64,000 nt of DNA from Meghimatium bilineatum. Its lineage: Eukaryota > Mollusca > Gastropoda > Stylommatophora > Philomycidae. Positions within the stretch are counted from its first letter, which is position 1. Each line of letters starts with the position of its first letter. Shown one piece after another: positions 54,436 through 64,000 of this stretch. The DNA lies in contig CM067315.1 of the NCBI GenBank assembly GCA_034231615.1, forward strand, positions 14,991,267 to 15,055,266. Reading direction: 5' to 3'. The translations under genes were made by a program, and so were the position numbers. The notes below the pieces were generated by a model, which was not told the origin of the DNA, did not search any database, and saw nothing but the letters and a program-made list of their open reading frames with translations.

Positions 54436-54436
54436 T
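54253..54436 (-). CDS. FGGY: FGGY exon C1 (start codon, phosphate-loop motif)
   Basis: ATG at 54435 begins [20 protein letters not shown], the N-terminal FGGY actin-like fold with the DVGT phosphate-binding turn, and the exon codes 61 residues ending HTVK. Acceptor CTTGCAG|A sits one base before the ATG; donor is AAG|GTTAG; phase 0 out. The frame stays open upstream to another Met at 54558, but the acceptor and the lack of family similarity argue that the extra residues are intron. Confidence 0.93.
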
Positions 54437-54548
54437 CTGCAAGTAGTGTTACATACAATAAAGTTATGATGGCTTGGGGCAACTAACTTCAAGCACTTCC
54501 CAAACAATGAGATGTACTGGTCAACAGAACTGATTTCACAGTACTTGA

Positions 54549-54690
54549 GCTGACCCAAAGCTGACAGTACTCAGCCAGACCCAAGGCTATTAGTACTTGG
54601 ACAGATCCAAGGCTAACAGTACTCAAACAGACGCAAAGCTGACATGTCTCAGAAAGGTCATGTCTGACAGTGAAGAGACAGACCCAAGTC
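54549..54690. repeat. Degenerate ~34-bp repeat, about 4 units, upstream of C1
   Basis: Variants of gacccaaggctaacagtact then cagacag, starting about 110 bp upstream of the start-codon exon. Confidence 0.75.
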
Positions 54691-54729
54691 AGCACTGGCC
54701 ATGTCTGTCAACCAGTAAGGTTTTTCTTT

Positions 54730-55660
54730 GGTATAGTATTTTAGTATACAGGTAAGTATAAGTAACATTGTATTATCTAAAGCTTAAATGCTACCACTTC
54801 CTATTTGTGTGACTGCAGCACTCTTTTTTTTGTCAGTATCTTCTGACACTTTGCTTATTGTAGGCCTACATATGTTTTCCTTGACACCATAATCTTGTCA
54901 ACCATATTTAACAATATAACCGTTACATCATTGTTGTCAAAGCAGCAAGGACAAATAATAGAATGTTACTATAACAATTTAATAAATAAGTACAAATAAT
55001 AAATGAAAATGATAAGAAATTATAAATGTAAATGAAAAAAAAAAAAACTTTTTTATTTTGTAGTCAAAAAGTACTTTAGTCAATAAACAAAAATGAACAA
55101 TACAAATGTTTTTGTTACTAGACAAAGGCCCTTTTTTCACACTGCCAAAACATAATTTTGTTCATTTTTTCATTTACACATATTAATTATCATCATTTAT
55201 TATTTACAATTATTAATACTTATTTATTATATATTTAGTAAAAGTAAAATTGTATGACTTATCCTTACTGTTACCACTTCCTATTTGTCTTCTTGTAGCC
55301 TGTTTCACTTTGTCAGATATGGAATTTTGGTTATTATTTACATCATTGATGTAATTGTTTCATATATAATGTTCACATTATAACCTTTCCTGGCAATATA
55401 ATATTAAAATTTTGGTAAATGTGTGCGATAAAATGTTAAAGTTGCTGTTGAGTTGATCTTGGCAGCTCAATGTCATTCTTAAAAAAGTGCAGGTCTTCTT
55501 GTACCAATGTATGGCAACACTTGTCTTAGATGTGTTTATGCTTAGTTTATTACGAGTATGCATGTTTTGTGTTTGTGTTCCTGACGATACTTTAATATTT
55601 GTACGGGATGTTCGTTAATGTTGTAATAGTCCTTGTTTCGATTGGTCTGTTCTCAGTGAC
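54730..55660. repeat. PLE tail-like repeat blocks, two copies ~480 bp apart
   Basis: taccacttcctatttgtgtg ... gtcagtatcttctgacactt (54792-54850) and taccacttcctatttgtctt ... ctttgtcagatatggaattt (55270-55330) correspond to the ggcac..tccattttgtcggacat..tggtta end of the direct repeats around the 57-bp array. Between them lies a decayed hairpin (actagacaaaggccc ... gccaaaaca, 55115-55155). Confidence 0.45.
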
Positions 55661-55689
55661 TTGAGTACACAGGCTGAAAGTCTTGACCA

Positions 55690-55810
55690 CGCCACATCTT
55701 TTTTTGGGGATGTGGTTGGTCAAGTACGGAAAACCTGTTTACTTGTGTTGCAAAGCGATTCGGTGCTGCTAGAACAGACCTGGTTCAATTCCCGTCAGCT
55801 GTAAGAATTA
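55690..55810 (+). mobile_element. tRNA-like SINE head
   Basis: tgctagaacagacctggttc then aattcccgtc is a good B box; shared with 35515-35575. Confidence 0.4.
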
Positions 55811-56329
55811 TTTTCATTTATTCTCATGCTTCCTACTTGAATTTATTAGTTTATTAACGCCAATTTTAGTACATACAGGCGTGACAATATTTATGCCTGC
55901 CATTTATTAGCGCTAGAGGGATTCCAGGAAATTGAAAGAAGTGTTGACCATTTAACAATGGCCAGGGCATCACATGACTAGAGATGCGAGATGTAATGGC
56001 GTTTCAAGCTATTCATGGAGAGAGAAGCACAAAATAATAGTATTATGGTACACTATATTACTATGAAACGATTTATCTAGTTGAGTTATTACTTTAGTTA
56101 TTTTTTATCAATGAAGATCAGAATTTAGAATTCACTAGTGATATTTATTATGATGTCGGTTGTTAGTGTTGGTGCAGATATGGAGCTTTCAAATGCAAGT
56201 GTTTTAGTCAAATTTTGCACATTTCCTACAGAGACCATATGGCAAATGATTACATAAGAAATAAAGTGGATAATCTCAACGGTTTTACAAGAATCACTAC
56301 CAGTACTTTCAATAGAAAAATAACAAAAA
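55811..56329. other. Intron, nothing recognised
   Basis: No supported feature; short frames near 56125-56400 overlap the start of a LINE fragment. Confidence 0.4.
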
Positions 56330-56640
56330 CTTTCATGGTTTGGACATGTATGCAGATTGTATACATGATTCCATATAAAAAACAAAATTTCAGGGTATAG
56401 TTGAGGGTGTTAGAAGTAGAGGAGATCAAATAAAATTATGGACAGACGATATCAAAGACTAGACAGGTCAAGATTATTTCACACTAATCAGCATCACTGA
56501 TGATGATGATGAAATAATCCCATTAACTGTGAGCAGGCCACGTACTTAGAATTATAGAAGACAGGCATGGAGAACTATGACATCTGCCCTATGTGCCAAA
56601 CTTGGCAAAAGAGGAACTGACTGACTGTGAGCAGGTAGTT
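56330..56640 (+). mobile_element. LINE 3' fragment
   Basis: FHGLDMYADCIHDSI, then GIVEGVRSRGDQIKLWTDDI, and after a (GAT)n tract RQAWRTMTSALCAKLGKRGT; the tail parallels 13380-13590 and 39040-39360. Confidence 0.55.
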
Positions 56641-57530
56641 CTTGACAGAACATGGCTTTTCTAGCAGAAACACAGGTTCTTGTCAGTTGTATAACTTAAG
56701 CAACATCCAGACTCATAGGATCTATAAGGTCTCAAAGACATGGATGTGTAAAGATGGTTTATAGATGCATATTTAGTCCCCGATGGGAGGCTTTCCAGCA
56801 TGCCAGTATCCTAGGATTATCACATCCTGCCAGGATCACAGCACACATTTCTGGGCCAACTATCTCATCATTCTTCCTTTCAGATTTGATAATGCATCCG
56901 CAGTGATGGTCCATCTAGAATTCCCATTACCTTGTAGTCTTTCACAAAGGTGCAATGTCTGCTGGTCTGCATCTCTTTGACATGCATAAGGACTACTTGA
57001 TAAAATACAAAATTAATCAAATGAGATGCAGTGACAATGCTGATTTTTTCAAAGGTTATTAGCCCATTCCCTCAGCTCTTCTTAGTCACCTCATATGACA
57101 TGCATGGAAAGACAGTGGCCCAATTTGCACCCTGAGCTTAGAAAACTAGGCCCAGGTACCACAAAGTTGGATAAGTGGCAAGATAAAATGTTCAAGATGA
57201 TGTGGAAGAATAGTGTCTTTATTTCTTCAGTTTTTTAACCAATGAATAAAAATGAAGTAAGACAAACAATAATGATGTCTATCAAGTAGGCCTAAGTATA
57301 TCTTCAAAATAGAACTGATATGCAGTGATTTTAAGTATTAAAGATCTGTATAAACTGTCGATTTATTTTAAAATGGTATGGAGATATTATTCGAGCAAAT
57401 TATTATATAATAACAAACATAAAATCATGTAGTATTATTTCTGACGTAAGTTGTGTCTGATTTTGGACCCAGATACAAAGGTCCACGCAAGGAAGTTCAA
57501 CATTTGTTTTTCACAACAATCAAAGCTGTC
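56641..57530. other. Intron, SINE traces only
   Basis: 56775-57140 contains pieces like ccccgatgggaggctttcca and cagctcttcttagtcacctc that resemble the 5' half of SINE family A. Otherwise nothing. Confidence 0.3.
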
Positions 57531-57534
57531 TTAA

Positions 57535-57800
57535 CTAAACAAAATGAAGGCTAATTCTTTTCACCTTCCAGTAAATTTTCATTAGGCTGAAAATACACTC
57601 TACACCTTTATTGCTACTAGGAAGGAACATTGACTCAGCCAAGATTTGAGAGTTCTCCAGAGAAACACATTTTTCTGCACACTTCTCCAGAACACAATCT
57701 TGTTCCACTACACTCGTTTTTTCACAACTCCAAGTACTAACATTCATACTCCCAAATTCTTCTAGTTGAGCAAACTCTTCAATAGTCTGATAGACACCTG
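57535..57800 (-). pseudogene. hAT-type transposase C-terminal fragment
   Basis: The minus frame ends MFLPSSNKGVECIFSLMKIY then WKVKRISL, resembling the LP.SNa.vERiFS.m...k..R..L of the hAT dimerisation region. Upstream: TIEEFAQLEEFGSMNVSTWS. No catalytic part nearby. Confidence 0.4.
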
Positions 57801-58039
57801 TTGTCTTACAGAAGAGATATAGGCATATCAAAGGATAGGAGATAAACATGCTACTGCCTTGCAGTTTGTGATTGATCCAAGACTACAGAAGCACATCCAA
57901 AAAGAAAAACAGGCAGAAGGCAGAGACTTGCACCTCTATGGCGCATAACTCAATATCCCGAACATTTTCATAATGTCAGATGATAAAGATGACATAAAAA
58001 TGTGATGTGCTGAAAAAATGTATAATCCCGCCGCATAGA

Positions 58040-58520
58040 CATATTGCCGAACATGTGCCTTGAAAGAGTCAATGCAAGTGAACTGGTGGTTCCTGTGCCT
58101 CAATTTATGGAACCAGGTGTAGAGGACAGATGTTGCTTAAAAAAAGCTCTGATGGACCTGCTCTATGGCCCTATTTGGGGCTTTCAACCACAGTTCAGTT
58201 CAGAAGAAAAGCAAGATAAAGTACATGATACAGAAGTTCTCACTACAACCAATATTCTAAGTATTCATACAATGCTGAAAAAAGACCAACTGAGATGCTC
58301 TGGACATGTGCACATGCCTGACAAATGCATCCTAAACAGCTTATGTATAATGAGCTCTTAAAAGGAAAACGATGTACCGGTGGACAGCAGAAAAACTTCA
58401 AGGACTCTCTCAAAGTGTCTCTAAAGAGCTTTAACAACATCACACCCTAGGGTCACTCAGAATAATCCAATGTGGGGCAGCAACACGAGCAAATGTGTGT
58501 GCATCGCTGAGAAGCATCAA
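58040..58520 (+). mobile_element. LINE 3' fragment
   Basis: EVLTTTNILSIHTMLKKDQL, RCSGHVHMPDKCILN, then in other frames GQQKNFKDSLKVSL-like sequence. Same tail type as 36288-37511 but much older. Confidence 0.6.
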
Positions 58521-58934
58521 ATTTTGGAGGCACACAGAAAATGTGCATTTCAATAGATCAGAACAACATCACACAGATGTCAAATTCTGACCATCATCAG
58601 GTGTTATGCTAAATGGCAAAGGCAATCATGGATCAATACAATACAACTCTCTATTTTCAGTATATTGTATCAGGATAGTTGTTTATTACACCACTGGCTA
58701 ATGCAATCCACTTTATTTTGTAGATCCTGAACAGTTGGTTTTCTTTTTAAACCCAGACAGTACATCAAAATTTCATTTGTATATGAAAGAGTTCTGCCAG
58801 TTTCAATCAGCTATTCACCAGTTACCTGCATAGTAGGTATATTAAAGAGCACAGGAGACCTGCGTTTATTGTTGTCAGGTCAGATGTTCAACTGTCACAC
58901 CTCAGTACCACCTTCCTCTGAAACACGGAGAGGA

Positions 58935-59140
58935 AATCAATTTCTTAAGAAATTGTGCCATGCGCCAAGTTCTAACAGCCGATCCAGAAGAAGATGCAAA
59001 GGGACCCTGTTGTAAATGTCCCCTAAATCAATCGCCATCCACACCCACCTCCATACATGCATGGAAACACTCATAAACATCCTGAGCAAAGACAGCTGAA
59101 TTACACCATGTCTGTTAGGGCAATATCCTTCATGCATAGG
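58935..59140 (-). mobile_element. LINE RT palm fragment
   Basis: FMSVSMHVWRWVWMAIDLGD then IYNRVPLHLLLDRLLELGAW, the AIDLxxAYNRVPxxLLxxxLxxLG motif holding the first catalytic Asp of non-LTR RTs. Confidence 0.6.
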
Positions 59141-59459
59141 CAGAAGAAGATGCAAATGTTAAGGAAAAAAAAGACTTTGACTTATCCAAAAATTTTCCAA
59201 TAGTAATCTGTATTGTTATTTTTCTATATCCCTGCAACTTTGAACCTTACCATGTTTAGGTAATGGTATCAGATATCTGCGTAGTCAGTCTTCATGGGCG
59301 ATATCTTTTTTTTAAGCTGCTGTTAAATAAACAAGCTAATTCTGTGCTCTTGTCATCTTGCAGCTTACCAATGTCATCATATCTTATATCATCAGGCAAT
59401 AGTGTAGTATTTCATATGGTAAGTCTGCTAGATCATTGTCTACTAAAGATACTATGGTG

Positions 59460-59700
59460 TGTTGCATAAAGGTCCAACGTTCTCAAGGTGGCCAAAAGAA
59501 GCACTATAAGGACTCATGAAAGATCTCACTGAAAACGTTTGACATAAACTATGATACATGGGAAGAAGATGCATGAAACGGAGTTACGTAAATCAACAGT
59601 AAAAAAAAACAACCCTGCGTTTTATGAAATAAGAAATGCAGCAATTTCAGATGCTGAGAGCAGTAAAAAGAAAAAAGATGATGATGAATGATGATAGTTG
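59460..59700 (+). mobile_element. LINE C-terminal fragment
   Basis: SQGGQKKHYKDS-like and LKTFDINYDTWEEDA-like readings in broken frames; ends gatgatgatgaatgatgata. Confidence 0.5.
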
Positions 59701-59871
59701 AATTATGCTGAACTTTGCTTAAAGTGGGGAAGAGATGCACCATTCATAGACCACACTTTCTCTTCCTGATCATAGTATTTACGTAAAAAAACAAGGTAAA
59801 TCAGCTTTACACTAAACGCACAGATTATTGGACAAGGGTATGAAAAAAACACAGATAACAGTATACAAGAC

Positions 59872-59908
59872 AATTTCAACATTTCAACCTTAAGGTTTTT
59901 TTCAAGAA
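59872..59908 (-). repeat. TTGAAAAA...GAAATGTTG hairpin motif (PLE tail-like)
   Basis: Minus strand: tcttgaaaaaaaccttaagg then ttgaaatgttgaaatt; ccttaagg makes the stem. Confidence 0.4.
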
Positions 59909-59911
59909 AAT

Positions 59912-60170
59912 ACAAGACAAACAGTGAACTTCTTCTTTCCTTCCTCTTTTACCCTTTATGGGTGTTGAGGGAGATACAATCCTCTTGTTCTCGCTTTTCT
60001 GGCTTGCTTCAGATGTTATTTGGTGCTCATGTAATGTCTCTTTGATGTTGTCGACCCAGCGTACTCTAGGTCTACCCCTGGCTCTTCTTTCTGCTTCTCC
60101 TCTCTTCATATATGCTTTATAAACTAATGAATCACACGGCATTCTTTCCAGATGATCAAACCATTGAAAA
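59912..60170 (-). mobile_element. LINE 3' fragment ([16 protein letters not shown] family)
   Basis: [20 protein letters not shown] then [20 protein letters not shown]; nearly the same protein as the plus-strand copy at 12245-12815, with a small deletion after HQIT. Confidence 0.7.
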
Positions 60171-60242
60171 ATATTAATAATTAAGGAACTTCACAAAAGC
60201 ATTAAATATGAGACATTTGAGAGCAGAGACATCCAAGGTCAT

Positions 60243-60510
60243 GGGAGCCGCGTTAGCGCAGTGGTTAGCACACTGGCTTCGCATATGAGTGGTCCTGGGT
60301 TCATTCCCCAGCTGAGGCGGAAATGGTTTCAGATCGCAACGGCTCCCAGGTCAACCCAGCCTTAAATGGGTACCGGATTAATCCGGGAAGTAAAGACTGC
60401 GAGGGAGAGGAGATGGCTACCGCCCTCATTTGCAGAGTCTGTGAAATGTGAGATCGCTAACATCTCACACCCCTACGGCATTAATAAATGCTATGGGTTA
60501 CTTTACTTTT
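60243..60510 (+). mobile_element. tRNA-derived SINE with conserved core, family D
   Basis: Head: gccgcgttagcgcagtggtt then agcac (A box) and tcctgggttcattcccc (B box) with near-normal spacing. Body: ggtcaacccagccttaaatg then ggtacc, the core shared with family C at 34165-34440. The least decayed SINE in the window. Confidence 0.8.
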
Positions 60511-61538
60511 TTTTTTTTACATCTAAGGTAACAATAATGTACGTATTCACAAGTATTGTCATAGAAAAGTGCATAACATCTCTTCTTGATCCAACCATAC
60601 TTCAATGACAGGATAAATCAAGTTGACTGGCAATGTACCCGGTAGGACATATGCAGTGGATGACCAGAGTATACTGTGTGTCTCATATTACAGTCTATTA
60701 CATTCTACAATGATCTGCTGTAAAAGCCATCCAGCCCATTGAACATCAGATGTTTCATCTGCGCTGTCCATTATATACAGGCTTCACATTCTCAAGCAGA
60801 CAGCATTCATTTACATCCGAGCTGGAGCACCTCTTTACTTTACCCTCACCTGGTTTAGCCGGCCTGTCAAGCCCTTTAACAAGGTGTGGCTGCTACCGCA
60901 TGCTAACAACTACTGGGAGTCACAAATGAGAACTGAGTGTCAGGTGGGAGACCAAACGCGAGAGCTACTCCAAACGATTATGACATCCTCAATGTCAGCA
61001 GAAGTACTACTCCTCCCTGACACCGCATATTGAATGGAGAGTACCATAAAGAAGAAAGGCACAGGTAAATCAAACATTTGCCATACAGTGATCTTCCCAT
61101 GCCCACTGACCTTTATGGGCCCAGATATGGTTTACTAAGGGATAAATATTCCAGTGTAGGGTAACAACCCTAAACAGGAAGTAGGTGGCTGGAGTAACAC
61201 AGGACAAATGTCAAGATAAACAAAAATAGGTAGATGTAACACCAAAATAAAACATAAAACAACCTAACAACGAGATTGTTTACTAGCCATCTGTGAACTC
61301 ATGGTCAATGACATATCTCTGACCGAATAATAACAAAAATGGCAAATGATTGCAATGGTTATCACTTGTTAGGGAGTGACATTTGATGGAAGCCAGAAGT
61401 ATTAGGCTATAGGCCCTAGCCTACAAACTTGCAAACAAATAACTCTTAGGCCCTAACATCTAAAATACAACACAACATTGCAAATAAAACGACAACATTC
61501 GACAATAAAATCAAATTGTAAGGTCGGTACATACATAC
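60511..61538. other. Upstream/intron 1 sequence, nothing recognised
   Basis: No supported coding or repeat feature. If 61539 is the real 5' UTR donor, this is the distal part of intron 1. Confidence 0.4.
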
Positions 61539-61590
61539 CTTGAATCTAGTTTGCCCGGTTCTGTCTATAGCTAGCGCAACCAGTGGACGG
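61539..61590 (-). other. Putative 5' UTR exon of FGGY (donor at 61539)
   Basis: Exon C1 has an acceptor one base before its ATG, so the transcript must start in an upstream non-coding exon. A strong minus-strand donor, CAAG|GTATGTAT, lies at 61539/61538. The start of this exon is not visible; 61590 is only a nominal limit. A pseudo-donor elsewhere in the 54.4-64 kb stretch, or an exon beyond the window, is equally possible. Confidence 0.3.
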
Positions 61591-61740
61591 TCTTAAAGAT
61601 AAGAAGTAACACACATTGAAGTAACCTCGAATACAAGATAGGACTACATTAGTTATAGTAAGTGTTAGTGTAAGCTTCGACAGTAAAAAAAATACTAATT
61701 AGATCCAGGGAAATGTCAAGGGCACGGTTGATTATTGACA

Positions 61741-62726
61741 CAGTAGAAATCCCATTATCCGAATTAATTGGGATCGGGTCGATTCGGATAATCAAATAAT
61801 AATAATTCGGATAATTGGATATATATCAAGAATGAAGCAAAACAGTGTACATGCATACAATCATACATTGAAATGAACGGAATTTTATTTATAAAAGTAC
61901 AGTAATATGTAAGCAACTATGTATTGCAAATAAACTACATACACTTCCTTTTTAACAGTTTCCAGAAAACTAGGCCTAGTATTGGCAGCTTCGTTATCGG
62001 CAGAAAGTTTTTCTCCTGCTCCATCAAACTGACGAATTCCATGCCTAGATTTGAAATTCCGGAGCCAACCCGGGCTTGCTTTAAAATCAGTCACACCCAT
62101 TTTTTCGCTAAACCTCAGTGCTTTTTCGCATATAATTGGTCCTGAAATCGGCTGTCCACTCGACCGTTGTTGTAGAAACCAAGTGAAAACAGCGTTCTCA
62201 ATATGTTCACTTTTAGCCTTTTTCATTGCTTTTCTAGATGAACTTCCATCTTCTGTTTGCAATGCACTCACAAAGCTTAAAATTTTTCCACTGTTAGTTT
62301 TAATATCAGAGATCGTAGCTGCTCCCACGCCAAACCTCTCTGCCAGTTGCTTTCCAGGAACACCTTTATTTAACTGATTAATAATTTCCACTTTATCACT
62401 AAGTGACAAAACAACACGTTTACGTTTTGTACTCATTGCACTTAATCCATCAATGAAAAAACTAACACTAAACACAGTGCAAACTGAATAGAGCACGAAA
62501 CAAACTGACAAAAAAATGGCGATATGCACAACAGAAGAGGGTAATGACTCATTGCTTCACTGCTATTAATAACTCATTATATACCATAGTAACGGCACGT
62601 ACGCACCACCCCGGGACCTCTCTACCGCGTCCGCTAACATTCTCGCTCAAAAATTATTTCACCCAATTTTGATTCGGATAATTGGGGATTCGGTTAATTG
62701 GGATTCGGAAAATCAGATTTCTACTG
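61741..62726. mobile_element. Tigger/pogo-like element, 986 bp, lacking a DDE domain
   Basis: Starts cagtagaaatcccattatcc and ends ...cagatttctactg followed by TA; the left flank is CA instead of TA. Both ends contain inverted ccgaattaattgggat-type blocks (attcggataatt repeated at each end). The only gene is the minus frame at 61885-62436. Confidence 0.75.
61885..62436 (-). CDS. CENP-B/Tigger-type DNA-binding protein (truncated transposase)
   Basis: 183 residues from ATG 62436, chosen because MSTKRKRVVLSLSDKVEIIN is the usual start of Tigger transposases; the frame extends 31 codons upstream with a hydrophobic run that looks untranslated. Residues ~8-60: a CENP-B N-terminal helix-turn-helix (LSDKVEIINQLNKG, QLAERFGVGAATISDIK). 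Residues ~75-145: a second Tc5/CENP-B-type HTH (ENAVFTWFLQQRSSGQPISG, ICEKALRFSEKMG, ASPGWLRNFKSRHGI). The DDE catalytic region is absent, and the frame ends soon after ...TRPSFLETVKKEVY. It can plausibly bind DNA but not transpose. Whether it is expressed is unknown. Confidence 0.75.
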   Translation of the reverse strand: MSTKRKRVVLSLSDKVEIINQLNKGVPGKQLAERFGVGAATISDIKTNSGKILSFVSALQTEDGSSSRKAMKKAKSEHIENAVFTWFLQQRSSGQPISGPIICEKALRFSEKMGVTDFKASPGWLRNFKSRHGIRQFDGAGEKLSADNEAANTRPSFLETVKKEVYVVYLQYIVAYILLYFYK

Positions 62727-63479
62727 TATTTGATATGGTGGTTCTTCGCAAGCGAGTATGGGCAATGATACAATGGTATTTAAAAATGTCAAATTCAGTT
62801 TATTTGTGAGCCACTGATGGCGGATAAATGTATTCTGACCTCTGAAAAACATGCTGCAGTGTGAGCAGGAGTGTAGTAGGTTTTGTGATGCCACAAAAAA
62901 AGCAATCCGATATAAGGATATCCTTCGATTTCTGCCTCTTTCTGCCTACGGATTTGTGTTGTTGTTGTTTAATAGGCCTATTATTTAAAGCCATCATTTG
63001 CCGAGCCGAGGCACAACTTTTTCAACGAAGGCCTGGATTTATTTGGGTTATATAGGTTCAGGTCGTGTTGACATTTATCTTTATGTAACCCTATGATTTG
63101 GGACAAAATTGGATTATACCGGTTAAATTGCACGAAATGACATTCATTATGCAATGCGTCATCTAATTTGGGTCTACCTCTGTTCAGCAGGTCTATATGT
63201 TGTCTTGCCTGGAGAGGAGTAAAAATTCTGAGAGTGGCTAAAAATTTTGGCGTTGTCTTATTAGTGGGAAGCCGTGAAAATGGCTGAAATACCTAAAATG
63301 GACTGGCTGGAGCCTTGGGGTTTTAGTTGACTCGAAGTCCAGAAAATGACTAGTGGAAGTCGAAATAGACTGTGAGAATGGCTGAAAGACATCATGAAAA
63401 GGCTTTTGTTAATCCATCAAAAGCATCGATAACATGGTTTTCCTTAATAATCACATAGTAAACACGGCCACGCCGTCGG
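62727..63479. other. Upstream sequence, nothing recognised
   Basis: No supported feature; 63200-63400 has loosely repeated ggctgaaa / tggctgaaag phrases only. Confidence 0.4.
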
Positions 63480-64000
63480 TTACCTTGAGAGGGGATGTCT
63501 TCGAGAGACCAGCACAATGAAGTACGTGGGGGTTATGTTGGACCGAAATCTGAGTTTCAAAGACCACGTTGACCACATAATTGTAAAGGCTCATAAAGGT
63601 ATTGCGGCGATGAAAGTTATGGTTGTTGCTCAGTGTGAACAGAGACTACTAGTTCTGCTGTGTCAGGGATTGGTAGTGGCGGTGGTAGAGTATGCGATGG
63701 AGATTCTGATACTATCAGATTGAAACAGAAAGGGTGGATAGAATTCAGAACGAGACAATGTGAATAATGTTGGAGTGTACGAGAGATACGTCGGCACGAG
63801 CTATGCGATACTTATTTGATTGCCCAACTGCAAAGCAAAGAATACAAATGTGAAGGGCGCTAATAAAGAACATCCTCTACACCCTGACATTATCAAAGTG
63901 TGGATGGGGCGCGCAGAGGATATTATACAAAGTGTGTGCAGACTGGAGTATGTGCTACCTGATGCAGAATGGAGTCGGGCGTCCTTAGAGTGTCCGACAG
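63480..64000 (+). pseudogene. Jockey/I-like LINE RT C-terminal region, runs off the window
   Basis: TMKYVGVMLDRNLSFKDHVD (typical YLGVxLDxxLSFxxHI), VAVVEYAMEILILS, then in shifted frames RVDRIQNE-type, CTRDTSARAMRYLFDCPTAK. This is the RT/linker that precedes an RNase H in such elements, so it may belong to the family at 24726. Frame breaks near 63722. Confidence 0.6.

Noticed and set aside
54202..54558. Start of FGGY at the upstream Met at 54558
   Set aside because: An AG acceptor lies one base before the Met at 54435, the family N-terminus matches there, and the upstream residues are not FGGY-like.
60243..60315. A functional tRNA gene
   Set aside because: Good A and B boxes, but the acceptor arms do not pair and the sequence continues into a SINE body.

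Overview
Eukaryotic (animal) genomic DNA. Every line of evidence points to a large-intron invertebrate genome: AT-rich, no operons, canonical GT-AG introns of 1-11 kb, RTE-like and other non-LTR retrotransposons, Penelope-like (PLE) fragments, pogo/Tigger-like DNA transposons, tRNA-derived SINEs and an extraordinary load of minisatellites. A mollusc or another lophotrochozoan is my best guess, from general impression only; the sequence does not prove it.

Nearly the whole window is one gene read on the minus strand: a homologue of FGGY, the FGGY-family carbohydrate (ribulo-) kinase. I could place 14 coding exons between 54435 (ATG) and 722. Each has an AG acceptor and GT donor, and the phases of all 13 internal introns agree. 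They give about 523 codons; roughly the last 30 residues and the stop lie to the left of base 1. A putative 5' UTR exon donor lies at 61539. Everything else is intronic or upstream sequence.

Layout on the plus coordinate. 1-5 kb: exons C14 and C13, a PLE RT remnant, a Tigger-like MITE interrupted by an RTE copy, and 40- and 54-bp arrays. 5.7-11.8 kb: exons C12 and C11, an array made of copies of the C12 5' splice site, a 63-bp array, and a second 63-bp array split by an RTE-like insertion. 12-14.4 kb: several dead LINE tails and C10. 14.98-23.3 kb: about 146 copies of a 57-bp unit, open on both strands and bracketed by ~200-bp diverged direct repeats. 24-28 kb: a 25-bp array split by a SINE, an RNase H-bearing LINE end, C9, a PLE GIY-YIG fragment, a LINE with a C2H2 tail, C8. 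28-35 kb: four more arrays around C7, C6 and C5. 36-39 kb: a LINE nested in an RNase H element, and C4. 39-54.4 kb: C3, C2, C1, more LINE/SINE copies, a 27-bp array and an inverted pair of ~540-bp repeats. 54.4-64 kb: intron 1/upstream, a hAT-like fragment, a tRNA SINE with a conserved core, and a Tigger-like element coding only a DNA-binding region.

The connecting theme is tandem amplification. At least 18 minisatellites sit inside one gene. Several can be traced to their seed sequence (a splice donor, the same internal segment of one SINE family at two loci, another SINE interior, a LINE 3' tail), and several begin within a few tens of bases of an exon edge. Other than FGGY I see no intact cellular gene.
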